From: an uncultured Nitrosomonadales bacterium
Lineage (GTDB): Bacteria; Pseudomonadota; Gammaproteobacteria; Burkholderiales; Methylophilaceae
NCBI GenBank assembly: GCA_913058475.1
Contig: CAJXQA010000002.1
Span: 1-64,000 of the forward strand
Direction: 5' to 3'
DNA: 64,000 nucleotides
The position numbers were made by a program, and so were the translations under genes. Positions 36,406 through 46,517 of the stretch are shown here, piece after piece (position 1 is the first letter of the stretch; each line of letters opens with the position of its first letter). The notes beneath the pieces were generated by a model. The model ran no database searches and had not been told where the DNA came from. It worked only from the letters and a program-made list of their open reading frames with translations.

Positions 36406-37929
36406 TTGAGCAAAGATATTAACCAAAATAACGAGCCTGTAGTTGATGAAAACTCAATAATTTCTGAGAGAAGAAATAAGCTTTTAGAATTAAGAAAGTT
36501 GGGTGTAGCATTTCCGAATCAGTTCAAACCTACAAATTTATCATCTGAGTTACATAAAAATTATGATGAGGATGATAAAGAAACGCTTGAAGGTAAAAGT
36601 ATAGAAGTATCAGTTTCTGGCCGAATGATGTTAAAGCGTGTGATGGGTAAAGCGAGTTTTGCAACCATCCAAGATAATAATGGCAGAATTCAGCTTTATG
36701 TGACGAGGGATTTTATTAACTCAGATGATAACCCAGAACTTTATGCGCAGTTTAAAAAATGGGATTTAGGTGATATTGTTGGCGCTAAAGGAAAACTATT
36801 TAAAACAAGGACAAATGAATTAACTATTGAAGTCACTGAAATTATATTACTCACAAAGTCAATTCGCCCACTCCCTGAAAAATTTCATGGGTTATCTGAT
36901 CAAGAAACAAAATATAGACAAAGATATGTGGACCTTATTGTTAATGAAGATACAAAAAAAACTTTCCTTAATCGCTCTAAAATTATCTCTAATATACGTA
37001 CTTTTATGGAAGAGCATAAATTCTTAGAGGTTGAAACTCCAATGCTACACGCTATTCCAGGAGGGGCAACGGCTAGACCATTTGAAACACATCACAATGC
37101 ACTCGATATGGATATGTATTTGAGAATTGCGCCTGAGCTATATCTTAAAAGATTGGTTGTTGGTGGTTTTGATCGTGTATTTGAAATAAACCGTAATTTT
37201 AGGAATGAGGGTTTGAGCGTAAGACATAACCCTGAATTTACGATGATGGAATTTTATGCAGCTTATACTGAATACAAGTGGTTAATGAGTTTTACTGAAG
37301 ATTGTATTCGGGATGTGACGAAGACAATACTAGGAACGCTAAAAGTAAAATACCAAGACAAAACAATTGATTTTGAAAAACCATTCGAAAGACTTACTCT
37401 CGTTGAAGCAGTCATGAAATATTCAAAACAATTCACCAAAGATCAGCTAGGTGATGCAGACTTTATTAAGTCTTATCTTTCGAAAAAAGGGGAAAATTTA
37501 CCCGATAACTTAGGGTTGGGAGCTTATCAATTAGCATTGTTTGAGTCAGAAGCTGAAGATAAGTTATGGGACCCAACTTATATCGTTGATTACCCAACGG
37601 AGGTATCTCCGCTAGCTAGAGCTTCTGATTCAGATGAGGCCATTACTGAACGTTTTGAATTATTTATTGCAGGTAGAGAAATTGCGAATGGCTTTTCTGA
37701 GCTAAATGATGCCGAAGATCAGGCTGATCGTTTTCAAAAGCAAGTAGCCGCAAAAGATGCTGGTGACGAGGAAGCTATGTACTATGATGCCGATTTTATT
37801 AGAGCATTAGAATATGGGCTTCCCCCAACAGGAGGTTGCGGAATCGGTATTGATCGTTTAGTCATGTTATTGACAGATAGTCCAAGTATTCGGGATGTGA
37901 TCTTGTTCCCTCATATGAGAGCTGAGTAG
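36406..37929 (+). CDS. lysS: Lysyl-tRNA synthetase (class II)
   Basis: LysRS charges tRNA-Lys. The 507-residue protein has an N-terminal OB-fold anticodon domain (about 65-180, [21 protein letters not shown]) and a class II catalytic core: motif 1 around [15 protein letters not shown], motif 2 [20 protein letters not shown], motif 3 [14 protein letters not shown]. The start is TTG, directly after the prfB stop, with AAGGGG 6-7 bases ahead. The prfB-lysS pair is conserved across proteobacteria and is probably cotranscribed. Confidence 0.97.
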   Translation: MSKDINQNNEPVVDENSIISERRNKLLELRKLGVAFPNQFKPTNLSSELHKNYDEDDKETLEGKSIEVSVSGRMMLKRVMGKASFATIQDNNGRIQLYVTRDFINSDDNPELYAQFKKWDLGDIVGAKGKLFKTRTNELTIEVTEIILLTKSIRPLPEKFHGLSDQETKYRQRYVDLIVNEDTKKTFLNRSKIISNIRTFMEEHKFLEVETPMLHAIPGGATARPFETHHNALDMDMYLRIAPELYLKRLVVGGFDRVFEINRNFRNEGLSVRHNPEFTMMEFYAAYTEYKWLMSFTEDCIRDVTKTILGTLKVKYQDKTIDFEKPFERLTLVEAVMKYSKQFTKDQLGDADFIKSYLSKKGENLPDNLGLGAYQLALFESEAEDKLWDPTYIVDYPTEVSPLARASDSDEAITERFELFIAGREIANGFSELNDAEDQADRFQKQVAAKDAGDEEAMYYDADFIRALEYGLPPTGGCGIGIDRLVMLLTDSPSIRDVILFPHMRAE

Positions 37930-37930
37930 T

Positions 37931-38572
37931 ATGGGTACACAAAAAAAAATAAATCGTGAAAATCTTTCTCCAAAAGAAGCTTTAGCGATCTTGGTAGACG
38001 GAAATCAACGTTTTATTAATGATGTGAAGCGTGATCAGAATTTATCATTAATTCGTGAAGAGTTAAAAGAAAAACAAGAGCCCTTTGCAGCTGTATTAGG
38101 CTGCAGTGATTCAAGAACTTCACTTGAATTAATTTTTGACCAAAGCTTAGGTGATATTTTTAGCGTTCGTTTGGCAGGAAATGTAGCCTGTAAAAATGCG
38201 ATTGGAAGTTTAGAGTATGCATGTAAATACCTTGGCTCAAAAATTATTGTTGTCATGGGGCACTCAAATTGTGGAGCGGTTAAAGCAGCTTGCGATAATT
38301 TTAAAGAAGGAAATATTGAGGAAATCACAAAGCTTTTACAACCAGCAGTCTCTAATGAAAAGACAATAACTGAGCCCCATCGGAACTCTAAAAATAGTGA
38401 TTTTGTTTCAAAGGTTTGTTTTTTGAATGTGCAAAAACAAATAGAAACTATTATCAATCAGAGCGATATCGTCAAAGACCTTCTTCAAAAAAAACAAATT
38501 GGTATCATCGGTGGTGTTTATAGTCTTGCCTCAGGCCAAGTTGAGTTTGATCTCCAAAGTGCCGTTCTTTAA
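37931..38572 (+). CDS. Beta-class carbonic anhydrase
   Basis: Interconverts CO2 and bicarbonate, probably in the cytoplasm, and so can feed carboxylases and CarB. The 213-residue protein has the zinc ligands and active-site dyad CSDSRTS (near residue 57) and HSNCGAVKAA (near 112), with Asp/Arg in the first motif. It starts one base after the lysS stop with no obvious independent ribosome site, so it is probably the third gene of a prfB-lysS-carbonic anhydrase transcript. Family is certain; the subclass is not named further. Confidence 0.93.
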   Translation: MGTQKKINRENLSPKEALAILVDGNQRFINDVKRDQNLSLIREELKEKQEPFAAVLGCSDSRTSLELIFDQSLGDIFSVRLAGNVACKNAIGSLEYACKYLGSKIIVVMGHSNCGAVKAACDNFKEGNIEEITKLLQPAVSNEKTITEPHRNSKNSDFVSKVCFLNVQKQIETIINQSDIVKDLLQKKQIGIIGGVYSLASGQVEFDLQSAVL

Positions 38573-38633
38573 TATTCTTTAATTTAACGTTTCTATCAAA
38601 ATAAAATTTTAACTATTTAAACTGTTTAAGTTT

Positions 38634-38678
38634 TTGTCATAGAAATGTCATAAAAAACCTTAATAATTCTCTTGTCAT
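38634..38678 (+). promoter_or_regulatory. Pho box region upstream of the porin gene
   Basis: TTGTCATAGAAATGTCAT (38634-38651) carries two TGTCAT half-sites 11 bases apart, as in a Pho box; a third half-site TTGTCAT is at 38672-38678. A -10-like TAATAA (38661-38666) lies 9 bases after the full box. The pattern matches the Pho box at pstS in the same window. Confidence 0.65.
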
Positions 38679-38733
38679 AGATATTTGTATTATTTGTTAA
38701 ATATTTAAAACAAGGATATGGAGAATTATTGAA

Positions 38734-40119
38734 ATGAAACAAAATTTAATTAAAGGCTTGGTGGTTTCAACATTAGCTTTTTCAGTACCTGTATTTTCTG
38801 ACACAACTGAAGACTTGGTTAATGCGCTTGTCACTAAAGGTATTTTAACAGAGGATGAAGCAGCCTTACTTACAAAGAAACATGCCGGTGAGACTAAAGC
38901 ACGTGATCAAAAAGTAAATAGTAAGCTATCAATCAGTAAATACCTTGATGAGGGAAAACTTTATGGTGACATAAGAGTAAGGCAAGAATGGAGAGGTGCC
39001 GATGAATATGGCGGCTCTGATTCTGTTGATCGAAGCAGACAGCGTTACAAAATTACATTAGGCTTTAAAACTAAAATTTCTGAAAACTGGTTTACTGATC
39101 TAGCCCTTGCAATGGGATCAAAAGGTAGATCAGATAATGCAACTTTTGGAAAAAATCCAGGATATCAAGGTAATAAAAATGAACTCTTTGTAAAGCGTGC
39201 AATGATTGGTTGGAACCTGACAGATTGGCTCACATTGCAAGCAGGTCGAATTAAGAATCCCTTGTACACAAAGCCAATGGTCTGGGATAAAGATTTGACA
39301 TGGGATGGAGCTTCATGGCGTACTAAATATAAAATGAGTAAGCAAACTACTATCTCAACGACTGGTGGTGTTAATACAATGCAGGGGGATGACAAGCAAA
39401 GTACAGATGGTACCGATACAGATTCACAATATCAGCTTTCAGCTCAAGTAATTGGTAAGCATAAATTTGATGTGAAATCTGGCCCATCATTTAAAACAGG
39501 TCTAACTTATACTATGTATACAAATGATGATAACTTAAATACGGAATCTGAAGTGGTGTTCAATCCATCTGTTATTGGTAATGACGCAACAGGGATCAAT
39601 GACCTTTCATTAATTGAAATTCCTGCTGATTATAAGATGATGGTCAAACCTGGTTTAGGTATGACGGTATTTGGTGACTACGCTTACAACATAGATGGTG
39701 ATGACCGAAGAAAAGCATGGATCAATTCAGGTGCAGGTGGAAATAACGGCGGCGCCGATGATAATTCAGCTTTTATGATAGGTGTTGGGTTCGGTTCTTA
39801 TAAAGACTTTATTGCCCTAGATAAAGGTAAGCAAAAAAAAGGTGATTGGAAAGGTAACTTATGGTATCAACAAGTAGGGACATATTCTGTTGACCCCAAT
39901 CACGTTGATTCCGATATCTTTGATTCAAAGGTAAACTTGAAAGGGTTTGCATTTAAAGGGCAATACATGATTGAAGACAATGTTAAATTTAATGTTGCCT
40001 ACGCTTATGGTGAAATTAATGATAAATCTGTTGGTTGTACTCCAGGTGTTACGGGTGATACTGGTATGTGTATAGACTCAATGGATTTGATTCAGTTAGA
40101 TGTGACCTATAAATTCTAG
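38734..40119 (+). CDS. Outer membrane porin (putative porin family), probably phosphate-regulated
   Basis: A 461-residue outer-membrane beta-barrel. It has a signal peptide (about 1-22, ending VFSD), a short helical segment TEDLVNALVTKGILTEDEAALLTKK typical of this putative porin family, then alternating strands such as LYGDIRVRQEWRG and ITLGFKTKISENWF, and the terminal Phe of the barrel (DVTYKF). A Pho box upstream suggests induction by PhoB and hence a role in phosphate or anion entry alongside PstSCAB 4 kb away. Specificity is inferred from regulation only; the protein does not obviously carry OprP/OprO signatures. Confidence 0.88.
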   Translation: MKQNLIKGLVVSTLAFSVPVFSDTTEDLVNALVTKGILTEDEAALLTKKHAGETKARDQKVNSKLSISKYLDEGKLYGDIRVRQEWRGADEYGGSDSVDRSRQRYKITLGFKTKISENWFTDLALAMGSKGRSDNATFGKNPGYQGNKNELFVKRAMIGWNLTDWLTLQAGRIKNPLYTKPMVWDKDLTWDGASWRTKYKMSKQTTISTTGGVNTMQGDDKQSTDGTDTDSQYQLSAQVIGKHKFDVKSGPSFKTGLTYTMYTNDDNLNTESEVVFNPSVIGNDATGINDLSLIEIPADYKMMVKPGLGMTVFGDYAYNIDGDDRRKAWINSGAGGNNGGADDNSAFMIGVGFGSYKDFIALDKGKQKKGDWKGNLWYQQVGTYSVDPNHVDSDIFDSKVNLKGFAFKGQYMIEDNVKFNVAYAYGEINDKSVGCTPGVTGDTGMCIDSMDLIQLDVTYKF

Positions 40120-40146
40120 GTCGTTTGTACGTCCCGTCACCTTGTT

Positions 40147-40173
40147 AAAAAACTCACTTCGGTGGGTTTTTTT
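40147..40173. terminator. Bidirectional terminator between the porin gene and fdx
   Basis: AAAAAACTCAC, loop TTCG, GTGGGTTTTTTT: a stem capped by the stable UUCG tetraloop with an A-run on one side and a T-run on the other, so it can terminate both the porin transcript and the converging isc operon. It reaches the last codon of fdx at 40172. Confidence 0.85.
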
Positions 40174-40501
40174 ATTCTGAAGCTAGATTAATTGTATATT
40201 TGGGTATTTCAACAGTGATATCTTGATCTTTGATTTTTGCTTGACAAGACAATCTTGAAGTAGGTTCTAATCCCCAAGCCTTATCCAGCATATCATCTTC
40301 TTCTTCTTCAGATTCATCAAGTGAGGAAAACCCTTCCTTAATCACTACATGGCAGGTAGTGCAGGCACAAACTTGGTCACAAGCATGCTCAATATCAATA
40401 TGATTTTTTAATAAAACATTACAAATTGATTCACCAGCTTCAGCCTCTAATACATCACCATCTGGACAGAGTTCATGAGGAAGAACAATAATTTTTGGCA
40501 T
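40172..40501 (-). CDS. fdx: ISC-type [2Fe-2S] ferredoxin
   Basis: Electron donor for iron-sulfur cluster assembly on IscU. The 109-residue protein has the adrenodoxin-type ligand set: C-x5-C-x2-C in [10 protein letters not shown] (the first Cys is in [14 protein letters not shown]) and a distant Cys in RLSCQAKI, with the acidic partner-binding stretch [17 protein letters not shown]. It ends the isc operon 2 bases after hscA. No iscX follows, because the convergent porin terminator lies immediately beyond. Confidence 0.96.
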   Translation of the reverse strand: MPKIIVLPHELCPDGDVLEAEAGESICNVLLKNHIDIEHACDQVCACTTCHVVIKEGFSSLDESEEEEDDMLDKAWGLEPTSRLSCQAKIKDQDITVEIPKYTINLASE

Positions 40502-40503
40502 CT

Positions 40504-42357
40504 TTAAAATTCCAGTTTGTTAATAGATTTTCCAGTTAAGGCTTTTTGAATAGATCGATCCATTCTTTTGGCCGCAAAGGGCTCACTTTTTGTGTTTAAT
40601 TGTTTAGTTGCTTCTTTAATCTTATCGTTATTTGAAGAATTAAGTACATTTATTAAATCTTTTAAATCATTTTTAATTGAGGTTAATTCAGAATCTGAAA
40701 GAAGGTCCTTGTCAGCATCCAAAGCTTTTTGAGTTAATTCAATTAATTGATTAGCTTCCACTTTTGTTTCCGCAAGCGCCCTGGAAATTTTATCTTCTTC
40801 AGCTAAATCGTAAGAGGATTGGAGCATGGTTTTAATATTATCTTCTGATAATCCATAACTGGGTTTTACTTCTATAGAAGCTTTCTCATTAGTCGTAGTT
40901 TCTTCTGCAGAAACTGATAATAACCCGTCTGTATCCACTTGAAATGTCACTTTAATTTTTGCTGCACCCGCGACCATAGGAGGAATTTTTTTTAAAGTAA
41001 ATTTTGCTAAAGAACGACAATCATCTACTAAGTCCCTTTCTCCTTGAACTACATGGATGATCATAGCCGTTTGACCATCTTTATATGTCGTAAATTCTTG
41101 TGCCATTGCGATGGGGAGCGTCGTATTCCTTGGAATAATTCTCTCTACAATACTCCCCATTGTTTCAATACCTAATGAAAGTGGTGTGACATCAAGTAAA
41201 AGAATATCTTCTTGTCCATTACCAGCTAAAATATTTGCCTGGATTGCTGCACCTAATGCAACAACTTCATCTGGGTTTAGGTCATTAAGAAGGTCTTGTT
41301 TAAATAAGTTTCCTACTGCCTCCTGAATACATGGCATTCTAGTTGATCCACCTACCATAATGACGCCATCAATTTGATCGGTACTGAGCTTGGCATCATT
41401 TAGGGCATTTTTGGTTGCTTTAAGCGTTTGCTCAATTAAATCATTAACTAAAGCTTTAAATTGTTGTTGCGTAAATGTCTCTTTAATTTCCTTACCATTG
41501 ATTTCCTTTAAAATTTCAACCTCTTTTTTATTAGAGAGTGATTCTTTTATTTCTCTTGCTAAGATTGAAATCATGCTTTGAACTTCGATATCTTTAATAT
41601 TTAATTTATATTTATTATTTAAAAAATTAACAATTGCTTGATCAAAATCATCACCACCCAGGTTTGCATCACCGTGAGTTGCTAAAACTTCAAATAAGCC
41701 TTTTGATAGATTTAAGATGGACACATCAAAAGTCCCTCCACCTAAATCAAAAACGACAAATTGCCCCATAGATTTTTTATCTAATCCATAAGCTACCGCT
41801 GCTGCTGTCGGTTCATTAATCAAACGTAAGATATTTAAACCTGCCAATTGACAGGCATCCTTTGTGGCTTGTCTTTGAGCATCATCAAAATAAGCAGGAA
41901 CAGTAACAACAGCTCCCATAAGCTCGCCGCCTAAGTTATTTTCGGCAACAGTTCTAAGCATTTTTAAAATTTCAGCAGAAACTTCGATGGGATTCTTCAT
42001 CCCATTTGAAGTCTTAATATTTATAACGCCATCACCATCAGAAAGATTAAGTGGAAAATTAACTTGATTAACATCATCAATTGTCTTACCAATAAGTCTC
42101 TTGACTGATGAGATTGTATTTTCAGCATCATTACTTTGATGATCTCTTGCCTCATTTCCAACTTGAACTGTATTTTTAGAATAATAAACAACTGAGGGTA
42201 GAAGATTAGATTTATCATCTTGTATTAAAATAGCAGGACTCCCACTAATTACTGAAGCAACAAGAGAATTGGTCGTCCCAAGATCAATACCAATAACTCT
42301 TCTATGCTCATGAGGCATTGTACTTTTTCCAGGTTCAGATATTTGTAGAAGTGCCAT
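40504..42357 (-). CDS. hscA: Fe-S assembly chaperone HscA (Hsp66)
   Basis: HscA is the specialised Hsp70 that, with HscB, promotes cluster release from IscU. The 617-residue protein has the ATPase signatures [25 protein letters not shown] and [10 protein letters not shown], and a substrate domain with a shorter lid than DnaK. Position between hscB and fdx separates it from the DnaK gene at 5.6 kb. No heat-shock promoter is seen; expression should follow IscR control of the operon. Confidence 0.97.
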   Translation of the reverse strand: MALLQISEPGKSTMPHEHRRVIGIDLGTTNSLVASVISGSPAILIQDDKSNLLPSVVYYSKNTVQVGNEARDHQSNDAENTISSVKRLIGKTIDDVNQVNFPLNLSDGDGVINIKTSNGMKNPIEVSAEILKMLRTVAENNLGGELMGAVVTVPAYFDDAQRQATKDACQLAGLNILRLINEPTAAAVAYGLDKKSMGQFVVFDLGGGTFDVSILNLSKGLFEVLATHGDANLGGDDFDQAIVNFLNNKYKLNIKDIEVQSMISILAREIKESLSNKKEVEILKEINGKEIKETFTQQQFKALVNDLIEQTLKATKNALNDAKLSTDQIDGVIMVGGSTRMPCIQEAVGNLFKQDLLNDLNPDEVVALGAAIQANILAGNGQEDILLLDVTPLSLGIETMGSIVERIIPRNTTLPIAMAQEFTTYKDGQTAMIIHVVQGERDLVDDCRSLAKFTLKKIPPMVAGAAKIKVTFQVDTDGLLSVSAEETTTNEKASIEVKPSYGLSEDNIKTMLQSSYDLAEEDKISRALAETKVEANQLIELTQKALDADKDLLSDSELTSIKNDLKDLINVLNSSNNDKIKEATKQLNTKSEPFAAKRMDRSIQKALTGKSINKLEF

Positions 42358-42362
42358 TTTAT

Positions 42363-42854
42363 TTAATTTAGAGCGATGTTAATTTTATGAAGTAATTTTT
42401 CAACAAAATACAGTTTATCAATGGTGATTGCAGCTTCATTCCAATTTTGATCATTATCAATTTGCGTTGAAAGCATTAAAGAATATTCTTCATATTTTTT
42501 ATTGATAGTCAATTTAAACTGGTCTAGTTCTTTAATCTTTTTTTCAATATCTTCAAGATGCTCTTCCCATTCCATTTGTTGCATTAAAAAATCAGGAGGA
42601 AGCGTAATTTTCTCAACAGATCTGTGAAGCGACAAAATATACTTTGCTCTTTTGGTTGGCGACTTTAAGGTTTGATAAGCATCGTTAACCTGAGTGGACT
42701 TAATCATAGACTGGACTTTTTCATTCTCTGTTGAAGTAGCAAACCTATCTGGATGTATTTCTTTTTGTATCGACCGATAATTTTCTTGCAACTTCACTGA
42801 ATCTATTTGAAATTTCTCAGGAAGATTAAATAATTCAAAGTAATTCTGGGTCAC
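42363..42854 (-). CDS. hscB: Fe-S assembly co-chaperone HscB (Hsc20)
   Basis: HscB is the J-protein that brings IscU to HscA and stimulates its ATPase. I place the start at the GTG at 42854, which gives [12 protein letters not shown], matching the family's YF-x-LFxLP opening, and a 4-base GTGA overlap with the iscA stop; a longer reading from 42881 would lie inside iscA. The 163-residue protein has the J domain with HPD (EIHPDRF, near residue 31) and the C-terminal three-helix IscU-binding domain. Confidence 0.95.
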   Translation of the reverse strand: MTQNYFELFNLPEKFQIDSVKLQENYRSIQKEIHPDRFATSTENEKVQSMIKSTQVNDAYQTLKSPTKRAKYILSLHRSVEKITLPPDFLMQQMEWEEHLEDIEKKIKELDQFKLTINKKYEEYSLMLSTQIDNDQNWNEAAITIDKLYFVEKLLHKINIALN

Positions 42855-43174
42855 ACTGTAAAACTTTCTCCACAACCGCAACTATCTTTAACGTTTGGAT
42901 TGTTAAACTGAAATCCTTCATTCAAACCTTCTCTTACAAAATCTAATTCAGTGCCGTCGATATAGATAAGACTTTTTGGGTCAACCAAAATTTTAATGCC
43001 ATGACTTTCAAAAATTTGATCGTCAGGACTAGCCTCATCAACAAACTCTAAAACATAAGCCATACCTGAGCAACCTGTTGTTTTTACTGCAAGCTTCAGG
43101 CCCATACCTTTGCCTCTTGATTCTAGGTAATTCTTTGCTCTACTAGCAGCTTTTTCTGTCATTGAAATTGGCAT
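42851..43174 (-). CDS. iscA: Iron-sulfur cluster assembly protein IscA
   Basis: A-type carrier that accepts and passes on Fe-S clusters or iron. The 107-residue protein has the three conserved cysteines: one in [15 protein letters not shown] (near residue 35) and the CGCG pair in [12 protein letters not shown] at the C-terminus. It lies 1 base after iscU and overlaps hscB, as in the standard iscSUA-hscBA-fdx order. Confidence 0.97.
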   Translation of the reverse strand: MPISMTEKAASRAKNYLESRGKGMGLKLAVKTTGCSGMAYVLEFVDEASPDDQIFESHGIKILVDPKSLIYIDGTELDFVREGLNEGFQFNNPNVKDSCGCGESFTV

Positions 43175-43175
43175 A

Positions 43176-43556
43176 TTATTTTTGTTTAGATTTAAGATCA
43201 GCTACCGCAGCTTTAATCGCATCTTCAGCTAACACAGAACAATGTATTTTAACTGGTGGAAGTGCTAACTCTTCAACTATCGAAGTATTTTTGATAGCTT
43301 GTGCTTCGTCCAGTGTTCGACCTTTAAGCATTTCTGTAACCAGTGAACTTGATGCAATGGCTGAACCACATCCATAGGTTTTAAACTTTGCATCTTCGAT
43401 AATGCCATTTTCACCCATTTTAATTTGTAACTTCATGACATCACCACACGCAGGGGCTCCTACCATACCAGTTCCAACGTTAGCATCACTTTTATCAAAT
43501 GACCCAACATTTCTAGGGTTTTCATAATGATCTAAAACTTTATCGCTGTAAGCCAT
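43176..43556 (-). CDS. iscU: Iron-sulfur cluster scaffold IscU
   Basis: Scaffold on which IscS sulfur and iron are assembled into [2Fe-2S] clusters. The 126-residue protein has the three cluster cysteines: [12 protein letters not shown] (near 37), [14 protein letters not shown] (near 63) and [15 protein letters not shown] (near 106), plus LPPVK, the HscA recognition motif, just before the third. Assignment is unambiguous. It is 21 bases after iscS. Confidence 0.98.
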   Translation of the reverse strand: MAYSDKVLDHYENPRNVGSFDKSDANVGTGMVGAPACGDVMKLQIKMGENGIIEDAKFKTYGCGSAIASSSLVTEMLKGRTLDEAQAIKNTSIVEELALPPVKIHCSVLAEDAIKAAVADLKSKQK

Positions 43557-43577
43557 TTTATTTCTCCAAAAAAATAA

Positions 43578-44801
43578 TTAATGTTCTGCCCATTCTACTT
43601 TTTCTAAATCTACTCCATCTTGAAACATCTCCCACAAAGGTGACAAATCTCTTAATCTATCAATCTTTTCCTTTAATAGCGCTATTGTAAACTCAACATC
43701 GGATTCAGTGGTAAATCTTCCAATAGAAAAACGTATCGAACTATGCGCAAGCTCATCTGAACGGCCTAATGCTCTTAGAACATAACTCGGCTCTAAGCTT
43801 GCTGAAGTACATGCTGAACCACTGGATACCGCAATACCTTTGATTGCCATGATTAAAGATTCGCCTTCGACATAATTGAAACTTATATTTAGATTATGTG
43901 GCACTCTTTTATCAAGGTCACCGTTGACATAAGTTTCGTCAATTTCCGTGAGCCCTTTAAGAAGTTTTGCTTGTAAATTTTTGATACGAGTATTTTCTTC
44001 GTCCATTTCTTCTCTGGCGATTTTAAACGCCTCACCCATACCCACAATTTGGTGTGTCGCTAGCGTGCCCGAACGCATACCTCTTTCATGTCCACCCCCA
44101 TGCATTTGCGGCTCGATTCTAATTCTTGGTTTACGTCTAACATAAAGTGCTCCTACGCCTTTTGGACCATAGGTTTTATGAGCCGAAAAACTCATCAGGT
44201 CAACAGGTAATGTCTCTAAATCAATCTTAACTTTGCCGGTTGCTTGTGCTGCATCTACATGAAAAATGATTTTATTTTCACGACAGATATTTCCGATGGT
44301 TATGATATCTTGAATTACACCAATCTCATTATTAACAAACATTACTGAAACTAGAACAGTGTCTGGACGTATCGTCGATTTAAATTTTTCAATATCTAAA
44401 AGTCCATTGGGTTCTGGCTCCATATAAGTTGCCTCATATCCCATTCGCTCACATTCTCTTACAGCATCAATCACCGCCTTGTGTTCTGTGGCCAGTGTAA
44501 TAATATGCTTTCCTTTTTTGGAATAGAAATTACTCGCTCCTTTAATAGCTAAATTATTTGACTCTGTTGCACCGGAGGTCCAAATAATCTCTCTAGGATC
44601 GGCATTCACTAATAGCGCAACCTCTTTCCTAGCATCTTCAACAGCTTTTTCAGCAGTCCAACCATAAGGATGGCTTCTTGAGGCTGGATTTCCAAAATCT
44701 TCCGTAATATAAGGAATCATTTTTTCAGCAACACGCGGATCTACAGGCGTAGTTGAAGAATAATCCATGTATATTGGCATATCGTGTAACTTGTTTTTCA
44801 T
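43578..44801 (-). CDS. iscS: Cysteine desulfurase IscS
   Basis: PLP enzyme that takes sulfur from cysteine as a persulfide and hands it to IscU, and to tRNA thiolation. The 407-residue protein has [13 protein letters not shown], the PLP lysine in [17 protein letters not shown], the mobile catalytic loop [21 protein letters not shown] (Cys near 330), and the IscS-specific ending [21 protein letters not shown] that docks IscU. AAGGA precedes the ATG. It is the second of two desulfurases in a row. Confidence 0.97.
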   Translation of the reverse strand: MKNKLHDMPIYMDYSSTTPVDPRVAEKMIPYITEDFGNPASRSHPYGWTAEKAVEDARKEVALLVNADPREIIWTSGATESNNLAIKGASNFYSKKGKHIITLATEHKAVIDAVRECERMGYEATYMEPEPNGLLDIEKFKSTIRPDTVLVSVMFVNNEIGVIQDIITIGNICRENKIIFHVDAAQATGKVKIDLETLPVDLMSFSAHKTYGPKGVGALYVRRKPRIRIEPQMHGGGHERGMRSGTLATHQIVGMGEAFKIAREEMDEENTRIKNLQAKLLKGLTEIDETYVNGDLDKRVPHNLNISFNYVEGESLIMAIKGIAVSSGSACTSASLEPSYVLRALGRSDELAHSSIRFSIGRFTTESDVEFTIALLKEKIDRLRDLSPLWEMFQDGVDLEKVEWAEH

Positions 44802-44820
44802 AATGTCCTTATCTTTTTAG

Positions 44821-45960
44821 TTAAGCTGCCACAGCAGTCAATTGTTTTAATCTATTCACTTCATCTTTAAGTGTAACCATGAAGTCATTAATTTCATTCT
44901 CAGTACTTTCCACACCCAGGCTAACCCTGAGAGCTCCTTGAGCTAAATCTAAATCAACACCCATCGACAAAAGAACATGACTCGGTTCTGTGCTATTACT
45001 TGAACAAGCCGAACCGCTAGCGATAGCAAATCCTTTTCTATCAAGGGCTGTCAATAATGTTGAGCCATCAATATTCTTAAAAGAAAAAAATGTGGTGTTA
45101 CTCAATCTATGACTCTTTTCACAAAAAATAACTGCACCCAAATCTACTAAAGCCTTCTCAAGAGTTAATCTGAGGAAGTCAATATTTTCTCTAAATATGA
45201 CTCTATTTTGACTTGAACGTTCACAAGCTTTTCCAAATCCAATAATAGCTGCAATATTTTCTGTCCCACTTCGCAAACCCTTTTCTTGACCGCCTCCTTG
45301 CATGTAAGGAAAGAGATCAATTTTTTTATTTACAATGAGCGCTGCAATACCTTGAGGGCCATAAATTTTATGGCTAGAGATAGTCATTGCATCAATATCA
45401 AGCGCTTCAAAATCGACTTTAATTTTACCCAATGCTTGAACTGCATCGGTATGAAACTGAATCTTATTTTCTCTTGCCCAATCTGCAATTTCCGCAATAT
45501 TTTGTATCACACCCGTTTCGTTATTGGCCATCATGACCGAGAGGAAACTTAAAGATTGTTTTGTTTCGGAAGAGATATTTGATACATTAAAAATGCCATT
45601 TGAATCAACCGGAATTTCTGAGACTTTAAAGCCCTGATTAGCTAGTGATTTAATAGGCTCTGATATACACGGATGTTCGATGGAGCTAAATCCAAAATGA
45701 GAGTCAGGATAGGCTTTTGCAATTCCATTAATAATCGTGTTGTTTGATTCAGTTCCGCTTGAAGTAAAGATAACTTGAGATGGATGTGCATTCACCGAAG
45801 CGGCAACCTTCTCTCTCGCTTCCTCTATCGCTGTATGGGCATTTCTGCCAAACGTATGATTAGATGCAGGATTACCTTGCTGAACAGTTAAAAAAGGTAA
45901 CATCTCTTTTAAAACTGCAGGATGAAGTGCAGTGGTTGCATTGTTATCTAGATAGATCAT
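44821..45960 (-). CDS. Second cysteine desulfurase (NifS/IscS-like)
   Basis: A 379-residue PLP-dependent class V aminotransferase between iscR and iscS. It has IYLDNNATTALHPAV, the PLP lysine in MTISSHKIYGPQGIAAL, and the catalytic loop ASGSACSSNSTEPSHVLLSMG (Cys near 325). It lacks the IscU-docking C-terminal tail of IscS and ends shortly after the last helix (LKQLTAVAA). So it is NifS-like and may serve another acceptor, or form a mixed system with IscU. It starts 6 bases after iscR. The function is inferred from family only. Confidence 0.88.
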   Translation of the reverse strand: MIYLDNNATTALHPAVLKEMLPFLTVQQGNPASNHTFGRNAHTAIEEAREKVAASVNAHPSQVIFTSSGTESNNTIINGIAKAYPDSHFGFSSIEHPCISEPIKSLANQGFKVSEIPVDSNGIFNVSNISSETKQSLSFLSVMMANNETGVIQNIAEIADWARENKIQFHTDAVQALGKIKVDFEALDIDAMTISSHKIYGPQGIAALIVNKKIDLFPYMQGGGQEKGLRSGTENIAAIIGFGKACERSSQNRVIFRENIDFLRLTLEKALVDLGAVIFCEKSHRLSNTTFFSFKNIDGSTLLTALDRKGFAIASGSACSSNSTEPSHVLLSMGVDLDLAQGALRVSLGVESTENEINDFMVTLKDEVNRLKQLTAVAA

Positions 45961-45966
45961 CTTAAA

Positions 45967-46446
45967 TTAAACAGCCTCCATTTTATTTGAGCCACTATTA
46001 TTTTTACTAGTGAGAAACTCAATAGACTGATTCTCAGATTTATTTCTTTGAGTTTGAATTAAATTATCAAGCGTTGTCGACTCTAAATAATCAAGAATCT
46101 TGCTATTCAAGTTAGTCCATAAATCATGGGTGATACACTGATGTCCCTCATTACAATTTTCTTTGCCACCACATTGGGTCGCGTCAATTTGTTCATCGAC
46201 TGAAGAGATAATATTTTTAATGCTAATATTGTCATGTTTTTTGGCGATACAATAACCGCCACCCGGCCCACGAACGCTTTTCACTAAACCCTGTTTTCTT
46301 AATTTTCCAAAGAGCTGTTCGAGGTATGACAATGAAATTGATTGTCTTTGACTGATTTCAGCCAATTTAATTGGCATGCCTTTTTCATTTAGAGCCAAAT
46401 CAAGCATTGCTGTGACAGCAAAACGACCTTTAGTGGTTAATTTCAT
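45967..46446 (-). CDS. iscR: Fe-S-dependent transcriptional regulator IscR
   Basis: IscR is an Rrf2-family regulator that, holding a [2Fe-2S] cluster, represses the isc operon. The 159-residue protein has the winged-helix N-terminus MKLTTKGRFAVTAMLDLAL, the recognition part QRQSISLSYLEQLFGKLRKQGLVKSVRGPGGGY, and the cluster motif C-x5-C-x5-C in CGGKENCNEGHQC (near residues 92-104). A close match to the IscR type-1 site covers its own promoter. It heads the isc operon and follows cysE. Confidence 0.97.
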   Translation of the reverse strand: MKLTTKGRFAVTAMLDLALNEKGMPIKLAEISQRQSISLSYLEQLFGKLRKQGLVKSVRGPGGGYCIAKKHDNISIKNIISSVDEQIDATQCGGKENCNEGHQCITHDLWTNLNSKILDYLESTTLDNLIQTQRNKSENQSIEFLTSKNNSGSNKMEAV

Positions 46447-46474
46447 CAGTTACTCAAATATCATATAAAATCTG

Positions 46475-46507
46475 ATTTTATAATACTTGACTAAATTAAT
46501 CAAGATT
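46475..46507 (-). promoter_or_regulatory. iscR promoter with IscR type-1 binding site
   Basis: Read on the plus strand, 46483-46507 begins ATACTTGACT and matches the known type-1 IscR consensus (ATASYYGACTRWWWYAGTCRRSTAT) at 22 of 25 positions by my count. On the minus strand it overlaps a promoter TTGATT (complement of 46498-46503), 17 bases, TAAAAT (complement of 46475-46480), directed at iscR. Binding there would block transcription, as in the known autoregulation. Confidence 0.78.
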
Positions 46508-46517
46508 AAAGCTTGCT

